DNA of 58,779 nucleotides from Micromonospora sp. HK10 (GCF_000982955.1 NZ_KQ058874.1:1-58779), one strand, 5' to 3'; positions 7,961 through 16,801 are shown, counted from the stretch's first letter. Translations and numbers: made by a program. Notes: a model not told the origin generated them from the letters alone.

Positions 7961-8905
7961 TCAGTCGCGCAGGATCTCCAGCGCCCGGGCCAGGTCGTCC
8001 GGGTACTCGCTGACGAAGGTGACCTCCTCGCCGGTGCGCGGGTGCAGGAAGCTCAGCGAGCGGGCGTGCAGCCACTGCCGGGCGAGCCCGAGCCGGGCCG
8101 AGAGGGTGGGGTCGGCGCCGTAGGTCAGGTCGCCCACGCAGGGGTGCCGCAGCGTGGAGAAGTGCACCCGGATCTGATGGGTCCGACCGGTCTCCAGCCG
8201 TACGTCGAGCAGGCTGGCCGAGGGGAACGCCTCGATGGTGTCGTAGTGGGTGATGCTCGGCTTGCCGCCGGAGACCACCGCCCAGCGGTAGTCGTGGTGC
8301 GGGTGCCGGTCGATCGGCGCGTCGATGGTGCCGCGCAGCGGGTCCGGGTGGCCCTGCACCACGGCGTGGTAGCGCTTCTCGACCTCGCGGTACTTGAAGG
8401 CGCGCTTCAACGCGGTGTACGCCTGCTCGCTCTTGGCCACCGCCATGATCCCGGTGGTGCCGACGTCGAGCCGGTGCACCACGCCCTGCCGTTCGGCGGC
8501 CCCGCTGGTGGAGATCCGGTGGCCGATCCCGGCCAGCCCGCCGATCACCGTGGGGCCGGTCCAGCCGGGGCTGGGGTGGGCGGCCACCCCGACCGGCTTG
8601 TCCACCACCACGATGTCGTCGTCGGCGTAGACCACGGTCAGCCCCGGCACGGCCTGCGGCACCACGGTCGGCGGGGCGGCCGGCGCGGGCAGCGTCACCT
8701 CCAGCCAGGAGCCCGCCTTGACCTTGTGCGAGTTGGGCCTCGCGATCCCGTCGACCAGCGCGTCGCCGGCGTCGATCAGGCCGGCCGCGGCGGTGCGGGA
8801 GAGCCCGAAGAGCCGGGACACGGCCTGGTCCAGGCGCATCCCGTCGAGACCGTCGGGCACGGGCAGCGAGCGGTGGTCGCCGCCGGCGGCGAAGGCGGAG
8901 GTCAC
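7961..8905 (-). CDS. rluD: RluA/RluD-family 23S rRNA pseudouridine synthase
   Basis: Converts uridine to pseudouridine in rRNA. The 314 residues comprise an N-terminal S4 RNA-binding domain (about 20-80) and a catalytic domain carrying HRLDVGTTG with catalytic Asp147. The family motif ETGRTHQIRVH and the C-terminal region are present, so it looks complete. GTG start at 8905 overlaps the lspA stop as GTGA, with GGAGG four bases upstream inside lspA, so the two genes are translationally coupled. RluC or RluD specificity cannot be told from this sequence; the lspA linkage is the common arrangement for this member. Confidence 0.9.
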   Translation of the reverse strand: MTSAFAAGGDHRSLPVPDGLDGMRLDQAVSRLFGLSRTAAAGLIDAGDALVDGIARPNSHKVKAGSWLEVTLPAPAAPPTVVPQAVPGLTVVYADDDIVVVDKPVGVAAHPSPGWTGPTVIGGLAGIGHRISTSGAAERQGVVHRLDVGTTGIMAVAKSEQAYTALKRAFKYREVEKRYHAVVQGHPDPLRGTIDAPIDRHPHHDYRWAVVSGGKPSITHYDTIEAFPSASLLDVRLETGRTHQIRVHFSTLRHPCVGDLTYGADPTLSARLGLARQWLHARSLSFLHPRTGEEVTFVSEYPDDLARALEILRD

Positions 8906-9504
8906 GCGACCTCCCGCCGGTCGGCCGGGGCGTCGCCGGCCGGCTGCTCGGCGGTGGCCCGGGAGCCGTCCCGCTGCCGGCCGGTCAACTCCAGGAAGAT
9001 CGCCAGCAGCACGCCGCAGACCAGTGAGCTGTCGGCCAGGTTGAACACCGGCCAGACCTGCCCGTACGGGTCGAAGAGGCTGACCATGTCGACCACGTGG
9101 CCGACGAAGTGGCCGGGGGCGCGGAAGATCCGGTCGGTCAGGTTGCCCAGCGCCCCGCCCAGCACCAGGCCCAGCGAGACGGCCCACGGCAGCGAGCGCA
9201 GCCGCAGCGCCATCCAGGCGATCCAGCCGACCACCCCGATGGTGATCAGCGGGAACACCCAGGTGTGGTCGGAGCCGATGCTCCACGCCGCGCCGCTGTT
9301 GCGGGTCAGGGTGAGATAGACCGCGCCGCCGAGCAGGGACACCGGGCCCCGCCCGCTGAGCGAGCTGAGCGCGAGCTGCTTGGTGCCCAGGTCGGCGAGG
9401 AGCGCGACCACGGCGACGCCGACAAGGATGCCGACCGCCTTACGGCGGGGGGTACGGCCCCCTGATTCCACGGTGCCGGACCCGGCGGGCGGTGCTGCGG
9501 TCAT
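8902..9504 (-). CDS. lspA: Signal peptidase II LspA
   Basis: Membrane aspartyl protease that removes signal peptides from diacylglyceryl-modified prolipoproteins. The 200 residues contain four hydrophobic segments, with the two catalytic aspartates in GNLTDRI (Asp124) and FNLADSS (Asp158). It has a Lys/Arg-rich N-terminal tail and an acidic C-terminal tail. ATG at 9504 is preceded by GGGGAG. It overlaps rluD by 4 nt and lies 68 nt after the DksA-like gene, so all three are likely one transcript. Confidence 0.95.
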   Translation of the reverse strand: MTAAPPAGSGTVESGGRTPRRKAVGILVGVAVVALLADLGTKQLALSSLSGRGPVSLLGGAVYLTLTRNSGAAWSIGSDHTWVFPLITIGVVGWIAWMALRLRSLPWAVSLGLVLGGALGNLTDRIFRAPGHFVGHVVDMVSLFDPYGQVWPVFNLADSSLVCGVLLAIFLELTGRQRDGSRATAEQPAGDAPADRREVA

Positions 9505-9572
9505 CTGCTCCCCATCGACGCTCTCCGACGGTGGTCCTCACCGCCTGCGGTACGGCCGCCGGGGAGCGGATG

Positions 9573-9992
9573 TCAGCGCCGCTCCTCCAGCTGCTTGCAG
9601 GTCACGCAGAGGGTGGCCGACGGGAAGGCGGCGAGCCGCTCCACCGGGATCGGGTTGCCGCACCGCTCGCACCAGCCGTACCCGCCCTCGTCGAGCCGCT
9701 CGAGGGCGCGCTCGACCTGCGTGATCCGCTCCTTGATGCTGTTCGCGAGAGAGATCTCCTGCTCCCGCTCGAACGTCTTGGTGCCGGTGTCGGCCTGGTC
9801 GTCCCCGGCCGAGTCGGTCAGCCGATCGCGCTGCAGCTCGGTGATCTCGCTCAGCGTCTGATCGTACTCGGCATTCAGCTCGTCCCGCCGTGCCGCCAGG
9901 GCGGCCCGGATCTTCTCGGTCTCCGCCGCGCTGCGGGTGGCCTTCGCCACCGGCTTGCGGCCGGCGGTCTTGGTGTCGGCTGGCTTCGCCAT
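9573..9992 (-). CDS. TraR/DksA-type zinc-finger protein
   Basis: A 139-residue protein. It has a basic Ala/Lys-rich start, a coiled-coil hairpin of about residues 22-100, and a C4 zinc finger with Cys108, Cys111, Cys129 and Cys132 (CERCGNP and CVTCKQ). This matches the DksA/TraR fold, whose members bind the RNA polymerase secondary channel. Actinobacterial relatives are less well characterised, and a ppGpp link is inference. ATG at 9992 was chosen with GGGAG upstream; the open frame continues upstream but does not look conserved. First gene of the lspA/rluD operon, with a good promoter at 10118-10146. Confidence 0.88.
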   Translation of the reverse strand: MAKPADTKTAGRKPVAKATRSAAETEKIRAALAARRDELNAEYDQTLSEITELQRDRLTDSAGDDQADTGTKTFEREQEISLANSIKERITQVERALERLDEGGYGWCERCGNPIPVERLAAFPSATLCVTCKQLEERR

Positions 9993-10117
9993 CGTCAGCT
10001 CCCTCGGCCGCTTGCCGCGGCGGTCGGCGGTGCCCGGGCAGGGGTCACCTGCCGGGGCGGTCCCCACGTACGGAACGGGCGCGCGGCAAGGACGGCCGCG
10101 CACTCCGGAGGGTGGCA

Positions 10118-10146
10118 AGAATACGGAACGTACAGGCGTCCGACAA
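10118..10146 (-). promoter_or_regulatory. SigA-type promoter for the dksA-like/lspA operon
   Basis: On the minus strand, TTGTCG (10146-10141) and TATTCT (10123-10118) are separated by 17 nt. Transcription would start near 10111, leaving a leader of about 120 nt before the ATG at 9992. The nearby AT-rich stretch, unusual here, supports it. Confidence 0.6.
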
Positions 10147-10216
10147 CGTGCCGCACCGTCGCACCGCGTTTCAGCCCCGAACAGCCACCAATTGGGGCAA
10201 AAGGAACGCTAGCAGA

Positions 10217-11716
10217 TCAGGCGTCCTGATCCTCCCCGTACTCGCCAAACCAGCGGGCCAACCGGCCCCGGCGACTCACCGCCCGCAACCGCCGCTCCGC
10301 CTCGTCGCGCACCTCGGCGGTCGCCACGATGAGCAGGCTGTCGCCCACCTTGAGCCGGGTGTCCGGGCCCGGCACGAAGCCGGTGCCGTCGCGCAGCACC
10401 AGGGTCACCGAGGCGCCCACCGGCAGCCGCAGCTCGTCCACGTGCACGCCGCCCAGCCGGGAGCCCGGCGGCACCTCGACCTGGAGCAGGTCGGCGCGCA
10501 TCCGCTCCAGCGGCGCGACGTCGACCCGGATCTCCGCCGCCTCGGCGGGCGCGGTCACCCGGAGCCGGCGGGCCGCCGGGGCGAGCGTCCCCGCCTGGAG
10601 CAGCGTGAAGATCACCACCAGCACGAAGACCGCGTCGAAGAGCCGGTCCGCGCCCGGCACCCGCAACGAGAGCGGGATGGTGGCCAGCACGATCGGCACC
10701 GCCCCGCGCAGCCCCGCCCAGGAGAGGAAGAGCTGCTCGCGCAGCGCGAACCGGAACGGCAGCGCGGAGACCATCACCGACAGCGGCCGGGCCAGCAGCA
10801 GCAGGGCCAGCCCGGTCACCACGGCCGGCAGCAGGGCGGCGTCCAGCCGGCTCGGCGACACCAGCAGGCCCAGCAGCACGAAGAGCCCGATCTGGGCCAG
10901 CCAGGCCAGCCCGTCGGCGAAGCCCAGGATGGCCTGCCGGTGCGGCAGCCGGGCGTTGCCGAGCAGCACCCCGGCGACGTAGACGGCGAGGAAGCCGGAG
11001 GCGTGCAGCACCGAGCCGGCCGCGTACGCCAGCACCGTGAAGCCCACCACCGCGATCGGATAGAGCCCGGCCGAGGGCAGCGCGGCGCGGCGCAGCGCGT
11101 ACCGGCCGGTGAGCCCGGCGGCCACCCCGACCGCCGCCCCGATCCCCAGCTCGTAGCCGACCAGGGCGACCTCGTACCACCACGGGTGGGCGGTGAGGTC
11201 CCGGGACAGCAGCAGCACCAGGATCACCACGGGCGCGTCGTTGATGCCCGACTCGGCCTCCAGGGTGGCCACCAGTCGCGGTGGCAGCCGAAGCCGGCGC
11301 AGGGTGGCGAAGACCGCCGCCGCGTCGGTCGAGGAGAGCACCGCGCCGTAGAGCAGCGCCAGCCGCCAGTCCAGGCCGAGCAGCAGGTGCACCACCACCC
11401 CGACCACCACGATGCTGACCACCACGCCCACCGTGGAGAGCGCGGCGGCCATGCCGAGCACCGGGCGCAGCGTGCTCCACCGGGCGCTCAACCCGCCCTC
11501 GGCGATGATCACGATCAGCGCGCAGAAGCCGAGCACCCGGGTCAGTTCGACGTCGTCGAAGCGGATGCCCAGCCCGCCTTCGCCGATGGCCACCCCGAGC
11601 GCCAGGTAGACCAGGAGACTCGGCACGCCGAGCCGGGTGGAGAAGCGCACCGCGCCCACCGCCACGAGCAGCACGGTCGCGCCGACCAGCAGCGCGACGT
11701 CGAGCCCGGCCGTCAT
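10217..11716 (-). CDS. CPA1-type K+/H+ (or Na+/H+) antiporter with TrkA-C domain
   Basis: A 499-residue membrane protein. It has about 12 hydrophobic segments over residues 1-400 with the NhaP/CvrA-type core, including SSTDAAAVFATL and ESGINDAP (the Asp residues expected for ion exchange). A cytoplasmic RCK_C (TrkA-C) domain occupies about residues 405-490. This matches YcvA/NhaP2-like potassium/proton antiporters that set cytoplasmic pH and turgor. Ion specificity is inferred from family architecture. ATG at 11716 lies 22 nt after the DUF167 gene, without a strong ribosome-binding site. Confidence 0.88.
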   Translation of the reverse strand: MTAGLDVALLVGATVLLVAVGAVRFSTRLGVPSLLVYLALGVAIGEGGLGIRFDDVELTRVLGFCALIVIIAEGGLSARWSTLRPVLGMAAALSTVGVVVSIVVVGVVVHLLLGLDWRLALLYGAVLSSTDAAAVFATLRRLRLPPRLVATLEAESGINDAPVVILVLLLSRDLTAHPWWYEVALVGYELGIGAAVGVAAGLTGRYALRRAALPSAGLYPIAVVGFTVLAYAAGSVLHASGFLAVYVAGVLLGNARLPHRQAILGFADGLAWLAQIGLFVLLGLLVSPSRLDAALLPAVVTGLALLLLARPLSVMVSALPFRFALREQLFLSWAGLRGAVPIVLATIPLSLRVPGADRLFDAVFVLVVIFTLLQAGTLAPAARRLRVTAPAEAAEIRVDVAPLERMRADLLQVEVPPGSRLGGVHVDELRLPVGASVTLVLRDGTGFVPGPDTRLKVGDSLLIVATAEVRDEAERRLRAVSRRGRLARWFGEYGEDQDA

Positions 11717-11738
11717 CGACCAGCGGCCCGCGCGGGCC

Positions 11739-12041
11739 TCACTCGGCCGATCCGTCGCGCAGCCGGCGCAGCGCGTCGGGCACCCCGGGCGCCGCCGGCT
11801 CGACCAGGAAGAGTTTGTCGCGGCTGGCCGCGCCGGCGCGCAGCGAGACCGCCGCCGGTCGGACGCCGAGGGCGTCGGCCAGCGCCCGGCGGGCCGCCTC
11901 GGTGGCCCGCCCGTCCACCGCGGGAGCGTGCACGGCGATCACCAGGGCCGGCCCGTGTGGACCGTCGAAGCGGCCACCGACCCGGGCCCGGGACGCGCCG
12001 GGCTTCACCCGGACGGCGACGGTGAGCGGCTCCCCGCTCAC
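11739..12041 (-). CDS. DUF167 (YggU-family) protein
   Basis: A 100-residue conserved protein of unknown function. The DUF167 signature is clear: LTVAVRVKPGASR at the start, then GRATEAARRALADALGV and SRDKLFLVE. GTG start at 12041 overlaps the stop of the upstream gene as GTGA, indicating translational coupling. The open frame could extend 20 residues further upstream, but that part reads as shadow of the neighbour. Confidence 0.88.
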   Translation of the reverse strand: MSGEPLTVAVRVKPGASRARVGGRFDGPHGPALVIAVHAPAVDGRATEAARRALADALGVRPAAVSLRAGAASRDKLFLVEPAAPGVPDALRRLRDGSAE

Positions 12042-12685
12042 CAGGACCGGTCCCGCGGCGGGTCGGGCAGCAGCGCGGTGGCCGGCGCGCAGTCGGCACA
12101 CGGGGTGAAGCCCAACTGCACCGCCTCGCCGACCGGCAACGGCTCGTCGTCACGGCCGATCAGGTGGGGACAGTCGGGCAGGTGGAACCGCGGGTGGCCG
12201 TCGACCACCTGGACGTCGGCGAGGACCCCGGCCAGGCGTTCGGCCTGGGTCGGCGAGAGCGGCTGCGCGGGCGGCTCGCCCTCGAACCCGCCCCCGGCGG
12301 CCGGTGAGGTGGGCGCCGGGGCGTCCGACGCCAGGCCGGCGTCGTCGAGGACCGGCTCGCGTGGGGAGTACGCCGGCTCCGGCGCCTCGGGTGGTTGCCG
12401 CCACCCCGACGTGCCGGTGCCGACCGTCGACGGCATGTGCTGGAGCGGGATCTCCGGCTCCCCCGGCGGGGGCCCGTACCCGGGATCACCGGGGCCGGTG
12501 CGCTCGCGCGCCCGGCCGGCCGTGGCCCGGGTGGCGGCCGCCTGGCGGGCACCCGCGACGAGAGCCACGGCGGCCAGCACGCTGGCCGCGATGGAGGTGA
12601 TCAGCAGCGGGCTGGAGCCACCGGCCAGCCCGGCCACCAGGAGCACGACCGCCACGACGATGAGCAGGATGCTGGCGACTATCAC
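12038..12685 (-). CDS. Unknown two-TM protein with a Cys/His knuckle
   Basis: A 215-residue protein. It has two hydrophobic segments (about 2-22 and 27-46), then a Pro-rich linker, then a C-terminal region reading HLPDCPHL and GFTPCADCAP. The spacing HxxxC...GFxPCxxCxP resembles the Ada-type metal-binding knuckle, so a zinc-binding cytoplasmic tail is plausible (inference). GTG start at 12685 follows an AGGGG stretch. It is coupled to DUF167 downstream and lies 75 nt after divIVA, suggesting it is co-transcribed with the tail of the division cluster. Confidence 0.7.
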   Translation of the reverse strand: MIVASILLIVVAVVLLVAGLAGGSSPLLITSIAASVLAAVALVAGARQAAATRATAGRARERTGPGDPGYGPPPGEPEIPLQHMPSTVGTGTSGWRQPPEAPEPAYSPREPVLDDAGLASDAPAPTSPAAGGGFEGEPPAQPLSPTQAERLAGVLADVQVVDGHPRFHLPDCPHLIGRDDEPLPVGEAVQLGFTPCADCAPATALLPDPPRDRSW

Positions 12686-12760
12686 GGCCCACCCCTCGCC
12701 GCCTCGTGTCGGTCTGCGCCGTGCCGGCGGCCGCCCGGGGGCGGCCGCCGACGGGCGGGA

Positions 12761-13564
12761 TCAGCGGCCGGACTCGAGCGAGCCGGCGCGACCGCCGCCG
12801 CCGTAGGAGCCGGCGAGGCCGGCGGCGGCGAGGCCGTTGCTGCCACCGGCGGCACGGTTGCCCTCGCGGTTCATCTCGACCTCGAGACCCTGGCCGCGAC
12901 CGTCGAGGTCACGCAGCTGGCTCTCCAGGTACGCCTTGAGGCGGGTGCGGTACTCGCGCTCGAACTGCTTGAGCTCCTCGATGTGCTTCTGCAGCGCGGT
13001 GCGCTTGGCGTCCAGGCCGCCCATCGCCTCCTGGTGCCGCTGGCGGGCGTCCCGCTCGAGGGCGTCGGCCTTGGCGCGGGCCTCCCGGGTGACCTCCTCG
13101 GCCTTGGAACGGGCCTCGGAGAGGAGCTGGTCGGCCTCGCGGCGGGCGTCGGACACGTGGTCGTCGGCGGTGCGCTGGGCCATCATGAGCACCCGCAGCG
13201 CCTGCTGCTCGCCGTCCGGGCCGGTGGCCGGGACGCCCTGGGTGCGGACCTGCTCCAGCTCGGCCTGCATCGCGCGGGCCGCCTGCTCGGCGGCCGCCTT
13301 GTCGCGCTGCACCCGGTCGAGCTGGGCCTTGACGTCGTTGAGCTCCGCCGCGAGCCGGGCGTCGCCGCCGGGGCCGGCGGGCGCGCCACCCCGACCGCCG
13401 CGCTCCACCTGGGCGCGCAGCTCGTTGTTCTCCTCGATGAGACGGGCGAGCTCGCGCTCGACCTCGTCCAGGAAAGCGTCGACCTCCTCCTCGTCATAGC
13501 CCCGCTTGCCGATCGGCGGCTTTTTGAAGGCGACGTTGTGGACGTCGGCCGGGGTCAGCGGCAT
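12761..13564 (-). CDS. divIVA: DivIVA/Wag31 polar growth and septum protein
   Basis: A 267-residue coiled-coil protein that binds curved membrane at poles and septa and directs apical growth in actinobacteria. The DivIVA N-terminal domain is present (TPADVHNVAFKKPPIGKRGY, then EEEVDAFLDEVE), followed by long heptad-rich helices (about 70-230) split by a Gly/Pro-rich linker near 55-68 and a Gly-rich tail. ATG at 13564 follows GAGGAG. It lies 41 nt after yggT, at the end of the ftsZ-side division cluster as in other actinomycetes. Confidence 0.95.
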   Translation of the reverse strand: MPLTPADVHNVAFKKPPIGKRGYDEEEVDAFLDEVERELARLIEENNELRAQVERGGRGGAPAGPGGDARLAAELNDVKAQLDRVQRDKAAAEQAARAMQAELEQVRTQGVPATGPDGEQQALRVLMMAQRTADDHVSDARREADQLLSEARSKAEEVTREARAKADALERDARQRHQEAMGGLDAKRTALQKHIEELKQFEREYRTRLKAYLESQLRDLDGRGQGLEVEMNREGNRAAGGSNGLAAAGLAGSYGGGGRAGSLESGR

Positions 13565-13605
13565 CGAAACTCCTCGGGTCAGTTGCGGCCGCGAAAGCAG
13601 CCTGA

Positions 13606-13911
13606 TCAGGCAAACGCCTGGATCAGCTGCCCTAACACGAACTCCATCAGCACGAACAGGATAACCAGGAGCACAAGAGAGGCCAGGTCGATGCTCACGC
13701 TACCAATTCGCAGTGGTGGAATCACACGCCTCAACGCGCGCAGGGGCGGATCAGTGACGCTCCACACGAGTTCCAATCCGGCCGATGCTCCGCGCCCGGG
13801 TTGCCAGCGCCGACCGTAGGCCAGGACGGCGCTGAGGACAAATCGGGCCAAGAGCACAAGCAGGAACAGGTAGAGGACCAGGTAGAGCACCTGGAACAGG
13901 ATCGACAACAC
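13606..13911 (-). CDS. YggT-family membrane protein (YlmG)
   Basis: A 101-residue protein with two hydrophobic segments (about 3-30 and 70-98) and the family core TDPPLRALRRVIPPLRIG. It probably supports membrane or septum organisation like its sepF neighbours; the exact function is unknown. GTG start at 13911. Base composition is odd: about 56% GC over 13601-13720 against more than 70% around it. Codon 13635-13633 is TTA, which is very rare in high-GC actinomycetes. Confidence 0.9.
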   Translation of the reverse strand: MLSILFQVLYLVLYLFLLVLLARFVLSAVLAYGRRWQPGRGASAGLELVWSVTDPPLRALRRVIPPLRIGSVSIDLASLVLLVILFVLMEFVLGQLIQAFA

Positions 13912-13939
13912 GGCAGGCGACGCCCCTCGGTCGTGCGGG

Positions 13940-14635
13940 CTAGCTCAGGCTGAAAAAGCCGCCCTCAGCGATCTTGGCCTTGTCCTCCGCGGTGACCTGG
14001 ACATTGGCCGGTGAGAGCAGGAACACCCGGTTGGTCACGCGCTCGATCGTACCGCGCAGCCCGAACGCGAGCCCGGCGGCGAAGTCCACCAGCCGGCGCG
14101 CGTCCGCCTCGTCCATCTCGGTGAGGTTGATGATCACCGGCACGCCGTCCCGGAAGTGCTCACCGATGGTGCGCGCCTCCCGGTAGGTGGTCGGGTGCAG
14201 CGTGGTGATCTGGTAGCGCTGCTCGTCCTCCGGCGCGGCGACCCGCTCCCGTGGCTGCACCTGCGGCGCCAGGGCCAGGTTGTCCCGGGTGTGGTACGTC
14301 AGCGCACCCGACGACTCCGCGCCACCCGACCGGGTGATCGACCGCACGCTGGAGCGCTCGGTCCGCTCCGGACGGTCGAGGTCGGCCCGCTCGGTGTCGA
14401 CGGCACGGCTCGAGGCGCGCTCGCTCAGCCGGCCCCGGTCACCCGCCCGGCCGCGGGTCGCCGGCGGCTCCTCGGACTCCTCGTCCTCGTCGTCGGCGAA
14501 CTCCTCCGCGTACCGGCTGGACCGGTAGCGCGACTCGCGGTAGCCGCCCTTGTCGTAGGCAGCGTCGTCGTACGCCCGCTCGTCATCCTCCTCGACGAGT
14601 CCGAGCCAGACCCCCGCCTTGCGCAGTGCACCCAT
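13940..14635 (-). CDS. sepF: Cell division protein SepF
   Basis: A 231-residue protein that tethers FtsZ to the membrane. The N-terminal amphipathic helix (MGALRKAGVWLGLVEED) is the membrane anchor. An acidic/Arg-rich linker spans about 20-125, and the C-terminal SepF domain (about 130-231) contains HPTTYREARTIGEHFRDG and VIINLTEMDEADARRLVDFA. ATG at 14635 was chosen because the amphipathic helix begins there and a GGAAGGG stretch precedes it. A 197-nt spacer separates it from yggS, room for its own promoter. Confidence 0.94.
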   Translation of the reverse strand: MGALRKAGVWLGLVEEDDERAYDDAAYDKGGYRESRYRSSRYAEEFADDEDEESEEPPATRGRAGDRGRLSERASSRAVDTERADLDRPERTERSSVRSITRSGGAESSGALTYHTRDNLALAPQVQPRERVAAPEDEQRYQITTLHPTTYREARTIGEHFRDGVPVIINLTEMDEADARRLVDFAAGLAFGLRGTIERVTNRVFLLSPANVQVTAEDKAKIAEGGFFSLS

Positions 14636-14832
14636 CCCCGCGCCCTTCCGTCCGCCGTGCGGCACGCGCCCCCGTGCCGTGTCGCTTGATCACGAGTGGA
14701 CAACGCAATGCCCACCGGACCGGATCGGCAATCCCCCGACGGGCGGTTTCGCGGTCCGCCCGCCACGGCCCCCGGCTACGGGAAACGCCGTCCTGAACAA
14801 CACTGATGTAATTTGCTTCTTTCGCGGTCAGG

Positions 14833-15579
14833 CTACCGCAGCGTGGGGCGCATTCCGAGCAACGCGCTGCCGACGCGGACATGTGTCGCGCCGTACCCGA
14901 TCGCACTTTCCAGATCCCCACTCATCCCGGCCGACAACACGGTCGCGCCCGGATGCCGGGCCCGGAACCGCTCCGCCACCTCGGCCAGCCGGGCGAAGGC
15001 CCGCTCCGGCTCCCAGCCCAACGGCGCCACCGCCATCAGGCCGGCCAGCCGCAGCCCGGCCGAGCCCGCCACCGCCTCGGCGACCGGATCCAGCCCGCGG
15101 TCCGGGTCCCCGACCCCGGGCAGCGCCCCGCCCCGCGCCGCGTCGCCGTCGATGCTCACCTGCACCAGCACGTCCAACGGCCGGTCCCGGACCGCCGCCG
15201 CGGCGGCATCCAGGGCGACGGCCAGCCGGACGCTGTCCACCGACTGGACCACGTCGGCGTACCGGACCACCGAGCGGGCCTTGTTGCGCTGCAACTGCCC
15301 GATGAAGTGCCAGCGCGGCGCGGCCCCGGCCGCCGCCGCCTCGGCCGCCTTCGGGGCGGCCTCCTGGTCCCGGTTCTCCCCCACGTCGGTCACCCCGAGC
15401 CCGGTGAGCGCCACCACGTCGCCGGCCGGGTACGTCTTGGTCACCGCGATCAGGGTGACCTCGCCCCGGTCCCGGCCGGCGGCCGCGCAGGCGTCCGCGA
15501 TCCGGGCCCGGACCTGAGTCAGCCCGGCCGCGAGCTCGGCGCGCCGGTCCGGTCGCACCGCGCCTGGGATGTCGGTCAT
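14833..15579 (-). CDS. YggS-family PLP homeostasis protein
   Basis: A 248-residue PLP-binding protein of the YggS/PLPHP (YlmE) family, a single TIM-barrel domain that buffers pyridoxal phosphate. The PLP lysine lies in AVTKTYP (Lys48). The family segments WHFIGQLQRNK, LSAGMSGDLESAI and VRVGSALLG are present. ATG at 15579 lies only 9 nt after the ftsZ stop. The peptidoglycan-editing gene pgeF/ylmD often found between ftsZ and this gene is absent here. Confidence 0.93.
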   Translation of the reverse strand: MTDIPGAVRPDRRAELAAGLTQVRARIADACAAAGRDRGEVTLIAVTKTYPAGDVVALTGLGVTDVGENRDQEAAPKAAEAAAAGAAPRWHFIGQLQRNKARSVVRYADVVQSVDSVRLAVALDAAAAAVRDRPLDVLVQVSIDGDAARGGALPGVGDPDRGLDPVAEAVAGSAGLRLAGLMAVAPLGWEPERAFARLAEVAERFRARHPGATVLSAGMSGDLESAIGYGATHVRVGSALLGMRPTLR

Positions 15580-15588
15580 CGGTGCCGC

Positions 15589-16704
15589 TCAGGATCCGTT
15601 CTTGAGGAAGTCGGGCACGTCGACGTCGTCGAAGAGCACCCGCCGGGGCGACTGCTGCGGCGCCGGCATGGTGGTCGGCGGGCTGACCGGCGTGCTCGGC
15701 TGGGCCGGCTGGTTCTGGTTGGTCTTGCGGGTCGGCTCCACCGCCTTGTACGCCGGCGCGCCCCCGTCGAAACCGGCGGCGATCACGGTCACCCGCACCT
15801 CGTCACCGAGCGCGTCGTCGATGACCGCGCCGAAGATGATGTTGGCGTCCGGGTGGGCCGCGTCGGTGACCAGCTGCGCGGCGTCGTTGATCTCGAACAG
15901 GCCCAGGTCGGAGCCGCCGGCGATGGAGAGCAGCACGCCGCGCGCGCCGTCCATGCTCTGCTCCAGCAGCGGGCTGGAGATGGCCGCCTGGGCCGCCTCC
16001 ACCGCCCGGTTCTCGCCGCGGGCGCTGCCGATGCCCATGAGCGCGCTGCCCGCGCCGCTCATCACGCTCTTGACGTCGGCGAAGTCCAGGTTGATCAGAC
16101 CCGGGGTGGTGATCAGGTCGGTGATGCCCTGGACACCGGAGAGGAGCACCTGGTCGGCGGTCCGGAAGGCGTCCATCATGGAGATGTTGCGGTCACCGAG
16201 GGCGAGCAGCCGGTCGTTCGGGATCACGATGAGCGTGTCGCACTGGTTGCGCAGCTCCTCGATGCCGGCCTCGGCCTGCACCTGGCGCCGCTTGCCCTCG
16301 AACGAGAACGGCCGGGTGACCACGCCGATGGTGAGCGCGCCGAGCTTGCGGGCGATGTTCGCCACCACCGGCGCGCCGCCGGTGCCGGTGCCGCCGCCCT
16401 CGCCGCAGGTCACGAAGACCATGTCGGCGCCCTTGAGCACCTCCTCGATCTCGTCGCGGTGGTCCTCGGCGGCGTTCTTGCCGACGTCCGGGTTCGCGCC
16501 CGCGCCCAGCCCTCGGGTCAGCTCCCGGCCGACGTCGAGCTTGACGTCGGCGTCGCTCATCAGCAGCGCCTGCGCATCGGTGTTGATCGCGATGAACTCG
16601 ACGCCCTTGAGCCCAACCTCGATCATCCGGTTGACGGCGTTGACGCCGCCGCCCCCGATGCCGACGACCTTGATGACCGCCAGGTAGTTGTGCGGAGGTG
16701 TCAT
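15589..16704 (-). CDS. ftsZ: Cell division GTPase FtsZ
   Basis: Tubulin homologue that forms the Z-ring. The 371 residues show the tubulin signature GGGTGTG (about 103-109), the synergy-loop region NLDFADVK, and a C-terminal peptide DVDVPDFLKNGS for SepF/FtsW-type partners. ATG at 16704 was chosen because GGAG lies just upstream and the MTPPHNYLAV start is typical of actinomycete FtsZ. A 232-nt upstream spacer holds a TTGACA promoter with a palindrome on its -10. Confidence 0.98.
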   Translation of the reverse strand: MTPPHNYLAVIKVVGIGGGGVNAVNRMIEVGLKGVEFIAINTDAQALLMSDADVKLDVGRELTRGLGAGANPDVGKNAAEDHRDEIEEVLKGADMVFVTCGEGGGTGTGGAPVVANIARKLGALTIGVVTRPFSFEGKRRQVQAEAGIEELRNQCDTLIVIPNDRLLALGDRNISMMDAFRTADQVLLSGVQGITDLITTPGLINLDFADVKSVMSGAGSALMGIGSARGENRAVEAAQAAISSPLLEQSMDGARGVLLSIAGGSDLGLFEINDAAQLVTDAAHPDANIIFGAVIDDALGDEVRVTVIAAGFDGGAPAYKAVEPTRKTNQNQPAQPSTPVSPPTTMPAPQQSPRRVLFDDVDVPDFLKNGS

Positions 16705-16801
16705 CTCCGGTCCTTTCCCTTCGAGATTGGCATGGGCCGACCCCACACGGCTTGGCCGGACCAGCGGCGGAGCACGCCCCTGCGGGTCCTGAAACCCTCA
16801 C

